A stretch of 42,500 nucleotides of DNA from contig CAIQKM010000044.1 in assembly GCA_903872345.1 (NCBI GenBank), positions 1 to 42,500 on the forward strand, read 5' to 3'. Under the pieces are notes generated by a model. The model was not told the origin of the DNA. It worked only from the letters and a program-made list of their open reading frames with translations, and searched no databases. The position numbers and the translations under genes are program-made. Shown piece after piece: positions 1 through 7,949 of the stretch; the stretch's first letter is position 1; each line of letters starts with the position of its first letter. Source of the DNA: an uncultured Verrucomicrobia subdivision 3 bacterium. Its GTDB lineage: Bacteria > Verrucomicrobiota > Verrucomicrobiia > Limisphaerales > UBA11358.

Positions 1-286
1 GGCAAACTGCGGGAATGCGGGGTGCCACCCTCAAGGAATCGTCGCAGAATTGAAATCGAAAAATGACCGAACAGTGAAAATATACAGGTTTTACCGACCT
101 GAAATCATTCTCAGCTAAATCTTAACCGGACAGTAGTGATGGTCTATTACAAATTCCGCTCCAAAAATCCGGGTTGAACGAAACCAAAATCCAGAAAAAG
201 GTAAAAACTGTTTGTAAAACCCATGGTTATAAGCCTGTCAATAACTCTCCCTTGCCCTCTGCCATAATCCTGCCACTCTCAAAATT
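1..286. other. Leading non-coding region upstream of the Nudix gene
   Basis: I see no convincing gene or RNA in this stretch. It is AT-richer than what follows and contains A-rich tracts around 175-225, as expected for a promoter region, but I could not fix a convincing -35/-10 pair. It lies upstream of the Nudix start at 287 and presumably carries the promoter of the two-gene unit. No clear Shine-Dalgarno sequence precedes the ATG. Confidence 0.4.
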
Positions 287-715
287 ATGAGCACCACCCC
301 GGCCAAGCCTTTCTCCCTCTCCGTAAAAGCCGTCGTCAGGGATGCTCAAGGACGCTGCCTGTTGCTGCGGCGGTCGGCGGTGAACAAGCATTTCGTCGGC
401 TGCTGGGAATGGCCGGGCGGCAAGGTGGACGCGGGCGAAGATTTTGCCCATGCCGTGGTGCGCGAGGCGCGGGAGGAATCGGGCTTGGAAGTGGAACTCA
501 CCGGCGTGGCTGGCGTGACGGAATTTGAAATCGAAAAGGTGCATGTAGTGGTGCTGGCCATGGATGTGCTCGTGGCCGGCGGCAAGTTGCGCCTGAGCGA
601 GGAACATGATGCTTTTGACTGGGTGGCGCTGGCGGACTTGGCGGGCCGTAACCTGACGCCGCCCAACGCCGCGTTCATGCTGGAATACGCCCGCAGAAAA
701 GGAAACCAATCATGA
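287..715 (+). CDS. Nudix (MutT-like) hydrolase
   Basis: A 142-residue single-domain Nudix protein. Nudix enzymes hydrolyse nucleoside diphosphates linked to another moiety, usually with Mg2+. The Nudix box lies at about residues 44-66 and follows G-x5-E-x7-REUxEExGU: GGKVDAGEDF, then REAREESGL. Length is normal for MutT-type enzymes and there is no signal peptide, so it should be cytosolic. Its stop overlaps the start of the next gene by 4 bp (ATGA), so the two are almost certainly translated together. Because the neighbour carries a RelA/SpoT-type nucleotide synthetase domain, this enzyme may degrade or detoxify that product; this is inference. A house-cleaning role (8-oxo-dGTP or similar) is the alternative. 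The family call is secure; the substrate is unknown. Confidence 0.93.
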   Translation: MSTTPAKPFSLSVKAVVRDAQGRCLLLRRSAVNKHFVGCWEWPGGKVDAGEDFAHAVVREAREESGLEVELTGVAGVTEFEIEKVHVVVLAMDVLVAGGKLRLSEEHDAFDWVALADLAGRNLTPPNAAFMLEYARRKGNQS

Positions 716-3366
716 CAACCGACAACTCAACCTCGGCCCAATCGGCCGGCCCGGCCGCGTGGGTAAAACTCTCGGATGAAGACTGGGTGGCGCTGCATGT
801 GCCGCGGTTCAAGCAGGTCCGGCCGTATTACGCGGAATACAAATTGTTTCTGGAACGGATACTGGGCCAGGCGGCCGGCAAATACGCGCCGTTGTCCATC
901 GTCGGTGCCCGGCCGAAAGCCATTCCGAGCTTCGCCGATAAAATTCTGCGCAAACGCGGGCTGTACACCGATCCCAAAGACCCGCTCCCGCCGGATCCCC
1001 TGGTGCGCATGACCGACCTGTGCGGGGCGCGCGTCATCACACAAACCGCGCGGCAGGTGGAACGCATCTGCGCCTTCATCAAAGAGGCGTTCGACGTGGA
1101 CTGGGCGAACAGCGAAGACGCCAGTTCCCGGCTCAAGCCCACGGAGTTCGGCTACCGCTCGGTGCATTACATCGTGCAGGTCAATCCGGCAAAGCTCCGG
1201 GCGCTGGGCTTTCCGTTGCCGGTACCTGATGTACTCTTGGGGCCGGTGTGCCCGGAGGACCATGGTTTTCACGGGTTGAAGGCGGAGATTCAGGTGCGGA
1301 CCTTGCTGGAACACGCCTCGGCGGACATCGGCCATGACACGCTTTATAAGACAGGGATGAAAGTGGCGGATCCGATCCGCCGGCAGTTCGCGGCACTGGC
1401 GGCGGTGCTGGAGGGGGCGGATCGGGAATTCGACCGGCTGCTCGGCTCGTTGAACGATTTGAAATCCCATTCCGGCGCCTGGCACAAGCCCGATGAAATG
1501 CGCCACGAAATCACCCGCCTCCGGATCATTCTGAAATGCGAACCGGACAGCCCGGAACTGGCCGTCCGCGTGGGCCAGCTGGCGCTGGCCATCGGGGAGC
1601 AGCGGGAGGCGTTGGAAGTGTTACAACCGTTCGCCGCCAGCCGGGACCAGGGCGTCCAGCGCGTGCGCGGACTGGCGCTCACCGAACTCTATTGGGACGA
1701 GCCGTTTGGCGCGGAGTTTGAAGACGGCGTGAAACAGCTCGAAGCCGCCGCCCATCACTCGCAGGCCGATGCGGAAACCTTGTGCGCGCTGGCCGAATGC
1801 CATGCGCATCGTGGCAAGGACGGGCCGGCGGCGGACCTCTTCCACAAGGCGCTCGTGCTTGACCCCACCGAACCGTTAAGCCTCTGCCGCTTCCTCGAGT
1901 TCGAAGTGGCGCGGCAGCGCAACGACGCCATTCTCCGGCTGGCCGAACCAATGATCCAGCGGGCACTGGACCGGTGTCGGCGCGAGATCGAGGCCGGCGT
2001 CAACCTGCCGGTGGCCTGGTCCTGCCTGGCGGTTTTCCAGTTGCTGCTGAAGCAGCCGTATCCGGCGCTGCATTCGCTGGCGCAAGTGCTGACCTTGTGC
2101 GGCAAACCGAGCGGCGAGGCGGCCACCGGCCGGCCCTGCGCGACCGGCCGGGTCTTGCGCCGCACCCGTGAAACCGTGGAACACTTGGAGCCGATCCGCG
2201 AGAAACTGGAGGGTTTCGACTGCTTCGAACGCCTGCTCATGCTCGGACTGGCGGTGTCGGTCAAGGACACGAAAGCGCTCGCCGCCTTGCAGGAACACGC
2301 CTCATGGGCCAAGGACGAGTCGCTGATGAAACCGGATGACCGCGTGGTGATCGTGTCCGGCGCTTGCGAGAAAAAACTGGAGCCGGCGGTGGCGCATTTC
2401 CGACCCGAGTTCCGCCGTGCGCTGGAAGGCTTGTCACTGAACCTGGTCAGCGGCGGCACCCCGGCCGGCGTTTGCGGCGTGGCCGGCGAGACGGCGGCCG
2501 AATCCAATGGAAAAATCCGCGCCTTCGGCTATCTGCCCGCCAGCGCCCCGGCCGACGAACAACGCTATTTTCACCTCGGTAAATCGAAAACGACGGATTA
2601 CACCCCGCTGGACGCGTTGCAAGGCTGGACGGATATTGTCGCTGCCGGCATTGACCCGCACCGGGTCCGGCACATCAGCTTCGCCGGGGGCGCCATCTCG
2701 CAGGTGGAATATGCCGTGGCCCTGGCCCTGGGCGCCTGGGTCGGCGTGATTGATTCCCCGGTCATCCCACCGGACCGGCGGTTTGAAAACGCCCTGTGGC
2801 AAGAGCATCCCCATCTCTTGCGCCTGCCGCTGGATGCCATGACCCTGCGCACGTTTCTGCTGGCCAAAGTGGAAGAACCCGGCGAAGCCGACCGGCGGAA
2901 ATATCTCGCGGCGGCCCGGCAAGCGCATGAGGATTATGCGCGATCGGCCCGGCCCAAAGATCCGTCGCTCCAGGAATGGGACAAGCTGCCGGAGGCCTTG
3001 AAACTTTCCAATTACCACCAGGTGATGTTCTGGGAAATCACCCTGCGCGAATACGGCCTCGGTGTGCGCCCGGCCGACGCGACGGCCCGCGAACGCGAAC
3101 TGCTGAATATGGAGCAAACCGTGGGAGCAGCCGCGATTCAACGCCTGGCGGAACTGGAGCATGGCCGCTGGAACGTGGAACGTCTGGCGCGCGGCTGGCG
3201 TTACGCCGAGGACAAGGTGGTGGAAGAGAAAAAAAATCCCTGTCTGGTTCCCTGGCCGGAACTGACGAACATCAAGGGAACCAACTACCAGAAATACGAC
3301 ATTGAAGCCGTGGAAAATTTGCCAAAGAAATTTCTCGCGGCCGGCTTGGAGATTTACCGGCTGTAA
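712..3366 (+). CDS. RelA/SpoT-type synthetase fused to TPR-like, SLOG-like and RyR domains
   Basis: An 884-residue multidomain protein. Residues ~60-215 match the RelA/SpoT nucleotidyltransferase: R67-x-K69-x3-S73-x3-K77, DLCGARV with D102 as likely metal ligand, GYRSVHY (148-153) and EIQVRT (192-197), then an H-x6-YK-like end. These motifs suggest an active (p)ppGpp-type pyrophosphokinase; there is no HD hydrolase domain. Residues ~265-530 are helical, TPR-like. Residues ~543-685 form a Rossmann-like SLOG/LSDAT-type region, with VVIVSG, VSGGTPAGVCG and a FAGG loop. Residues ~812-884 are a RyR domain (LEHGRWNVERL, then PCLVPWPEL), preceded by the SNYHQ segment common before bacterial RyR domains. 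SLOG and RyR domains are known from nucleotide-centred bacterial conflict systems. The Nudix gene overlaps it upstream. I infer a ligand-gated alarmone-type effector. The synthetase and RyR calls are strong; SLOG is moderate. Confidence 0.82.
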   Translation: MTTDNSTSAQSAGPAAWVKLSDEDWVALHVPRFKQVRPYYAEYKLFLERILGQAAGKYAPLSIVGARPKAIPSFADKILRKRGLYTDPKDPLPPDPLVRMTDLCGARVITQTARQVERICAFIKEAFDVDWANSEDASSRLKPTEFGYRSVHYIVQVNPAKLRALGFPLPVPDVLLGPVCPEDHGFHGLKAEIQVRTLLEHASADIGHDTLYKTGMKVADPIRRQFAALAAVLEGADREFDRLLGSLNDLKSHSGAWHKPDEMRHEITRLRIILKCEPDSPELAVRVGQLALAIGEQREALEVLQPFAASRDQGVQRVRGLALTELYWDEPFGAEFEDGVKQLEAAAHHSQADAETLCALAECHAHRGKDGPAADLFHKALVLDPTEPLSLCRFLEFEVARQRNDAILRLAEPMIQRALDRCRREIEAGVNLPVAWSCLAVFQLLLKQPYPALHSLAQVLTLCGKPSGEAATGRPCATGRVLRRTRETVEHLEPIREKLEGFDCFERLLMLGLAVSVKDTKALAALQEHASWAKDESLMKPDDRVVIVSGACEKKLEPAVAHFRPEFRRALEGLSLNLVSGGTPAGVCGVAGETAAESNGKIRAFGYLPASAPADEQRYFHLGKSKTTDYTPLDALQGWTDIVAAGIDPHRVRHISFAGGAISQVEYAVALALGAWVGVIDSPVIPPDRRFENALWQEHPHLLRLPLDAMTLRTFLLAKVEEPGEADRRKYLAAARQAHEDYARSARPKDPSLQEWDKLPEALKLSNYHQVMFWEITLREYGLGVRPADATARERELLNMEQTVGAAAIQRLAELEHGRWNVERLARGWRYAEDKVVEEKKNPCLVPWPELTNIKGTNYQKYDIEAVENLPKKFLAAGLEIYRL

Positions 3367-3691
3367 CCCGGCGATGCCCGGCCGGACCATCGAGGCAGGC
3401 GGAAATGAGAATGGCCGACGGCAGTTTCAAGCCATTCCGCCCGCCGTCAATGATGCCATAAGGCCGGTGCCCCACCGCCTGGCCTGGGAGCGTCCAGCAA
3501 GATGGTTGTCCGCCTTGAACTCCATACTGACAGGGTTCGGAATCCAGCCTTTTGGTTGGGAGCCAAACTTGAAAATCAGAATTAAGTCTTAATGCGCCGA
3601 CAAGCTGCCTGATGCTGTCGCGGTATTGGAAGCTGATGAAAAGGTTGAAGGATATGTTTAGTCCAGCGTTTGTGAAGCGACGTCACGCCTT
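3367..3691. other. Intergenic region between convergent genes
   Basis: About 325 bp between the converging synthetase gene and the 180-residue gene. A reading frame runs through part of it (to 3592), but its residues look like read-through of non-coding DNA and match nothing I know. I see no clear terminator, repeat or RNA gene. The base composition drops toward the low-GC block that follows. Confidence 0.4.
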
Positions 3692-4234
3692 TCAGGACGT
3701 TGATTCAAACTCGCGCTGCTTGCCTTGGTCTGCCGCTATATCAACAGTGGTTTTAGGCATGGGCACATGATCAAACGATACCCGAATTCCAAGGTCATTT
3801 GAGTGTAAAACCTTCATCAGCTCGTAATCCCAAGCGTTAGGGTCAAGCTTCCAGAGACTACCTATACTCATTTCATGTTGGATAAATTCACGCCGGAGAA
3901 CGTCGGGCAGTAGCGACTCGGTGTTGACGGTTAACACAAACTTCAGCGGGAACCCGACAAGAAAAGTCTGCCCGACTCGATCAGTACTAAACTGATGATT
4001 GTTGTAGCCCCATGATGTGCGTGCGATTCCGTCAAAGAAGTAGATCTGAACCCGACAACCCTCAAGCAAGACCACGACCATACCCTTTGGATGTTTGAAT
4101 GTTTCGACGCGAGACCGGATCGTACGCACGATGTCCATGCAACTCACCCGATCAATGTCGCTCTCGTCATTTCGCTTGCGCAACTCCTCAAGTGATTTGC
4201 GATTGGATCCAAACATTTTTTTCAAGATATTCAT
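3692..4234 (-). CDS. Hypothetical protein, 180 aa
   Basis: I do not recognise this protein. It begins with a basic segment (MNILKKMFGSNRK), has no signal peptide and no clear membrane segment, and its middle looks like mixed alpha/beta with hydrophobic strands (GMVVVLLEGCRVQIYFF). It is the third gene of a minus-strand set, 43 bp after a Sel1-repeat gene and behind a TIR-STAND-TPR gene, so it is probably co-transcribed with them. Its GC content is lower than most of the window (about 47% in one sampled 60-base line), which suggests recent acquisition. It could be a partner, an immunity factor or an unrelated passenger; the sequence does not decide. Confidence 0.62.
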   Translation of the reverse strand: MNILKKMFGSNRKSLEELRKRNDESDIDRVSCMDIVRTIRSRVETFKHPKGMVVVLLEGCRVQIYFFDGIARTSWGYNNHQFSTDRVGQTFLVGFPLKFVLTVNTESLLPDVLRREFIQHEMSIGSLWKLDPNAWDYELMKVLHSNDLGIRVSFDHVPMPKTTVDIAADQGKQREFESTS

Positions 4235-4277
4235 GTTTTTGTCAGTGAGGCATTGCCGCGCCTAGTCAGTCTTTCTA

Positions 4278-4775
4278 TCAGGATTGAGCGCTACTGCGTG
4301 GACTGAATGTCTTAGCGCGCCGCTCCGCCTCTTGTATTTGTTGCGCCGTCATCTGCTGGGTAACCATGTTGCGGATTTCTCTGGCCCTCGGGTAGCCACC
4401 TTGGTCTGAAAGGATAATCCATCGGAAAGCCTCAATCCAATCCATCCCGACTCCATTGCCCTGTCCGTAACAGATCGCAACATTGTATTGTGCACCAGCA
4501 TGCCCCCCTTCGGCAGCAGCGAGGAACCACCGAAAAGCCACTGACGAATCAGGGGCAACCCCATGTCCCCGGTCAAATGCTATACCTAAATTGTATTGGG
4601 CTTGCGCATCTCCCTGTTCGGCCGCAAGACGATACCACTTGGTGGATTCAACGACATCGCGTCGAACTCCTTGGCCGAAAAAGTAGAAAATGCCAAGGTT
4701 GCATTGCGCAATAACCTCGCCAGCTTCTGCGCGCCGCTTTGTTTCTTCAACGAGTTCAGGTGTTGGTGTTTGCAT
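4278..4775 (-). CDS. Sel1-like repeat (SLR) protein
   Basis: A 165-residue soluble protein of three to four Sel1-like repeats, TPR-related 36-residue units. The signature is plain: AQCNLGIFYFFGQGV, then STKWYRLAAEQGDAQAQYNLG, then AFRWFLAAAEGGHAGAQYNVA, each pairing an A-x-x-x-LG-x-x-Y/F turn with a W-hydrophobic-AA helix. Sel1 repeats form solenoids that bind partner proteins; no enzymatic domain is present. The gene starts 28 bp after the stop of the TIR-STAND-TPR gene and is followed 43 bp later by a 180-residue unknown, so it is probably part of the same transcript. A scaffold or adaptor for the STAND protein is a reasonable guess but only inference. Confidence 0.85.
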   Translation of the reverse strand: MQTPTPELVEETKRRAEAGEVIAQCNLGIFYFFGQGVRRDVVESTKWYRLAAEQGDAQAQYNLGIAFDRGHGVAPDSSVAFRWFLAAAEGGHAGAQYNVAICYGQGNGVGMDWIEAFRWIILSDQGGYPRAREIRNMVTQQMTAQQIQEAERRAKTFSPRSSAQS

Positions 4776-4803
4776 AAGCCTTTTTCATTGCGACCTCATG
4801 TAT

Positions 4804-7686
4804 TCAAGGAGTATCCTCCAAGATAGAACGTATTTCCCCCATAACTTCCGATCGAGGGCACCCCGCCTCTTCCATGACTCTGCCAAAGGCACTGATTGCC
4901 TCCTGCAACTCGGAGTGCTCATTCCTTACGGTCCGGCTAAAATTAGTGAGAATTACGAGCCGTCTGCGTAGAAATTCAATCGACTCGTTGATTCGCTTTT
5001 GCCGGTAAAGCACCCATGCCAGACCTCGCAGGGTATGGACTACATTCGGGTGGAAACGTCCAAAGTTCGCTTCTACAATCTCAAGTGAGCGGCGGTATAC
5101 AACTTCTGCTTCAGGAAAGCGATGGCCTGCCGACAGGCATTCTGCCTGAGCATTCAAAGCGCGCGCAAATTCCGGATGATGATGCCCATAGTTTTTTTGA
5201 TTAATTGCCACCGCGCGCCGGACATGCTCTTCAGCCTCATGCCATCGGTTGGTTTCACAAAGCAAGAAGGCCAGACTGATGAGCAACCCTGCGATACTCG
5301 GGTGTTCCCGACCAAATGTCTGCTCTTTGATTGCCAACGCACGCAAAAAGAACGGTTCAGCTTCATCGAAACGTTTTAGATGGAATCGCAATGTTGCAAG
5401 ATTGTTCAAATCTGTGGCTACGTCGGGATGATTGGCACCACAGGACGATTCATGAATTCTCAACGCTCTGTCCACAAGAGGTTCGGCTTCTGTAAATCGT
5501 CCAGTCAACAACAGAAAGCTGCCTAGGTTATTCAAAATGGCCGCGACTGCGGGGTCGTTTGGCCCCAAAAACACCTCGTCGATAGCCAAAGCCTTGCGAA
5601 TAAGGGATTCGGCTTCATGAAACCTGTTCGTATCGCGGAGTAGGTCGGCGAGATTAGTGAATGCTGTGGCAAGGTCTGGATGATCGTTACCAATGATTTC
5701 TTGAATCGCTATCGCCCGACGGAACAACTGTTCCGCTTCAGCAAGCCGGTTCGTGGCCCGAAGAATCATGGCGAGGTTGTTTAGCAGAGTGGCTATCGCA
5801 AGAGTGTCCACACCCCAAAGTCTTTCTTGAACTTCAATGCCGAGGCGCATTAGCTGTTCACCTTGTGTCCATCGTCCCAGTTGGTAAAGAGACCCGGATA
5901 TTGAGTTTGCGAGATCCGCGCCGGCAGAATTGTTCTCTACAAGCCATTTCATCGCGGTCGCTTGCAAGGGATCCACTTCCCATTGATGTTGCTTTTGATT
6001 CCAAACTTGAACGGTTTGCTGTCCGCGATGCAGTACAAAATCACGTAATGCAGTATTGAGCAGATTGCGCCTTTCCTGCAACTCGGTTCCCAACACGCGC
6101 TGGAGGATGCGGTGAATAGCGACGACGCGCCTTTCGGTGGTTGGTTGGAACAATCTCATGCCAATCAGGCCGCGAATCAATTGCGTCCACGGATCGCTTT
6201 CGCCGGTGGCGGCAGCAGCAGCCAGTTCCGGGTGGATTTGCCCTGCAATCGCGCGTACCCACGGCAGCGCCACGCCGTCCGGTGCAAGCAGCGAGGCAAT
6301 TTGCAGAACCGTCCGCGCCGGGGCATCCAGCCTGGCCAGCGTGGGTCGCAACGTGGCTGTGACTTCACGCAGTTGGCTCATCACGCCTTCGCTGCCGCCG
6401 GTCTTCAGGTCTTCACGCAGTTGGTTGAGGTACTTTCGCACGTCCACTGCATACTGTGGCTCGGCCACGCGCGGATCGGATTGCCCCAGATAGACGGCTG
6501 CCGTCTCCACGGCAAGCGTGAGTCCGCTCAACTCACTGGCAACCTCGCCGGCAGCAGTCTTGTGTTCGGGAGAAGCAAACGCCTGCGCCGGTTGGTAGCG
6601 GCGGATGAGGTCAACGGCCTGATTCTCCGGCAGCCGGTCCAAATCCAGCGGACGAATGATGGCACCGGCCTTGGTGAAGTCATCCGGAGCCAGCCGGGTG
6701 GTGTAGAGCACTCGAGCCCACGGCTGGTCGGCCAGCAGTTTCATCTGCTCCTGCGCCAGCAGCGCGGGACGGTCCACGTTGTCGAGCAGGAACAACGTCG
6801 GGCCGTGCGCACGCAGCTTGTCGAACACCCGCCGCACGGCTTTGGTGTCGTCCAGCTTTTCCTCGTCGGTCAGCTCGATTTCGAGTTCGGTCACAAAGGT
6901 GCGGAAGGTGGAGAGCAGGCGGTCACGACCTTCGCAATGCAGCAGCCAGCAACCGCCGGGAAAAGCATCGGCTTCTTGGTAAGCGAAGGTCTGGGCGAGC
7001 GCCGTCTTGCCCATGCCGCCGACGCCGTGGATGCCAGCCGGGGATTGCTCCGGCGCATCGATCAATGCGGCGCGCAGACTGGCCAGTTCCGATTCACGGC
7101 CGACGAAATTTGCGTTCGGCCATGGGAGATTGCCGCGCCGCGCACGTTCCAGCGTGAGCAATCGCAGCCGTTGCGCGACGTGCTCGGTAAGTTGCTGCAA
7201 TTCGGAACGCGCCGCCGCATCAAGGAAGCTGCCGTGTTCATCGTGCCGCCACTCGTGGCATTGAATGTGGAAACGTTTAAGCAAGTCGCCTTTCAAACGA
7301 TGAAGCAATGCGGTGTCCTCCGGTGCGCCGAGGTCTTCGATTTTAACAAACCAGAGAGACGCGACACCCTGTCCGATGAAGCCGTGTTCGTGTTCATGCT
7401 TGCACCATTCTTCCCATTCCCAGCGGCACGCATCGCTGCGCAGGTAGCTGCGGGAGAGACAGGCAATGAAGAACCGCGAGTCGCGCAGCGCCCGATGGCA
7501 GCGGACCTGCCAATGTTCAAAGTCTTGGATGTCCTCCTTGTCGAAGAAAATCTCCAGATCGCGGTTGAAACGCCTGCGAAAATCGGCTTTCAGTTCCGCA
7601 TGCAGTCGGGAAACCAGCGCAACCACCGCTTCGCTGGAGGTATTGTCACCTTGATGGGCATAGGAGATGAACAGGTCGTTGGCCAT
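4804..7686 (-). CDS. TIR-STAND (NB-ARC-like) ATPase with C-terminal TPR array
   Basis: A 960-residue NLR-like protein. I chose the ATG giving MANDLFISYA because the TIR fold begins there; 11 upstream residues are also open. TIR domain, ~1-175: FISYAH, FFDKEDI, and a W/C-rich segment with E90 at the position of the catalytic glutamate of NAD-cleaving TIRs. STAND ATPase, ~190-560: FVGRESE, Walker A GVGGMGKTAL (221-230), Walker B LFLLDNVD (298-305), and a TTR sensor-like motif. The rest is about seven 42-residue kinesin-light-chain-like TPRs with recurring HPxxA turns. In known relatives (bacterial STAND/Avs-type and plant NLRs) the repeats sense a ligand, the ATPase oligomerises and the effector fires; TIR effectors usually deplete NAD+. 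It heads a minus-strand set with the Sel1 and unknown genes. GC is uneven, lower toward the TPR end in some sampled lines. Confidence 0.9.
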   Translation of the reverse strand: MANDLFISYAHQGDNTSSEAVVALVSRLHAELKADFRRRFNRDLEIFFDKEDIQDFEHWQVRCHRALRDSRFFIACLSRSYLRSDACRWEWEEWCKHEHEHGFIGQGVASLWFVKIEDLGAPEDTALLHRLKGDLLKRFHIQCHEWRHDEHGSFLDAAARSELQQLTEHVAQRLRLLTLERARRGNLPWPNANFVGRESELASLRAALIDAPEQSPAGIHGVGGMGKTALAQTFAYQEADAFPGGCWLLHCEGRDRLLSTFRTFVTELEIELTDEEKLDDTKAVRRVFDKLRAHGPTLFLLDNVDRPALLAQEQMKLLADQPWARVLYTTRLAPDDFTKAGAIIRPLDLDRLPENQAVDLIRRYQPAQAFASPEHKTAAGEVASELSGLTLAVETAAVYLGQSDPRVAEPQYAVDVRKYLNQLREDLKTGGSEGVMSQLREVTATLRPTLARLDAPARTVLQIASLLAPDGVALPWVRAIAGQIHPELAAAAATGESDPWTQLIRGLIGMRLFQPTTERRVVAIHRILQRVLGTELQERRNLLNTALRDFVLHRGQQTVQVWNQKQHQWEVDPLQATAMKWLVENNSAGADLANSISGSLYQLGRWTQGEQLMRLGIEVQERLWGVDTLAIATLLNNLAMILRATNRLAEAEQLFRRAIAIQEIIGNDHPDLATAFTNLADLLRDTNRFHEAESLIRKALAIDEVFLGPNDPAVAAILNNLGSFLLLTGRFTEAEPLVDRALRIHESSCGANHPDVATDLNNLATLRFHLKRFDEAEPFFLRALAIKEQTFGREHPSIAGLLISLAFLLCETNRWHEAEEHVRRAVAINQKNYGHHHPEFARALNAQAECLSAGHRFPEAEVVYRRSLEIVEANFGRFHPNVVHTLRGLAWVLYRQKRINESIEFLRRRLVILTNFSRTVRNEHSELQEAISAFGRVMEEAGCPRSEVMGEIRSILEDTP

Positions 7687-7949
7687 GCAATAGTTAAGGT
7701 TGTTTTCAAACCGTATCAAAACTGTGGGTTAGCGGACGCAATTTCCTGCTTTGCCTTTTGCCATTCTTAACACTGCTCCAAGAATCAAATTACCCCAAGC
7801 CACCTGCCATGTGGCGATGTTACGCCCGAACCTGCGGTTGTTTCAATGGCTAACCCGGCAGTTGACTTTAAGATTCTTACTAACAATCGAATCCGCTGCA
7901 AGATTTCACATTGTTGGCGGAAGACCTCCCTTCCGCCGCCGCGTCATTG

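Noticed and set aside
3302..3592. Possible small gene after the synthetase-fusion gene
   Set aside because: It starts inside the previous gene, has no ribosome-binding site and matches no family.
6112..7770. Long plus-strand open frame opposite the TIR-STAND gene (552 codons)
   Set aside because: It lies antisense to clear TIR and ATPase motifs and its residues show no family features; GC-rich antisense frames of this length are common.
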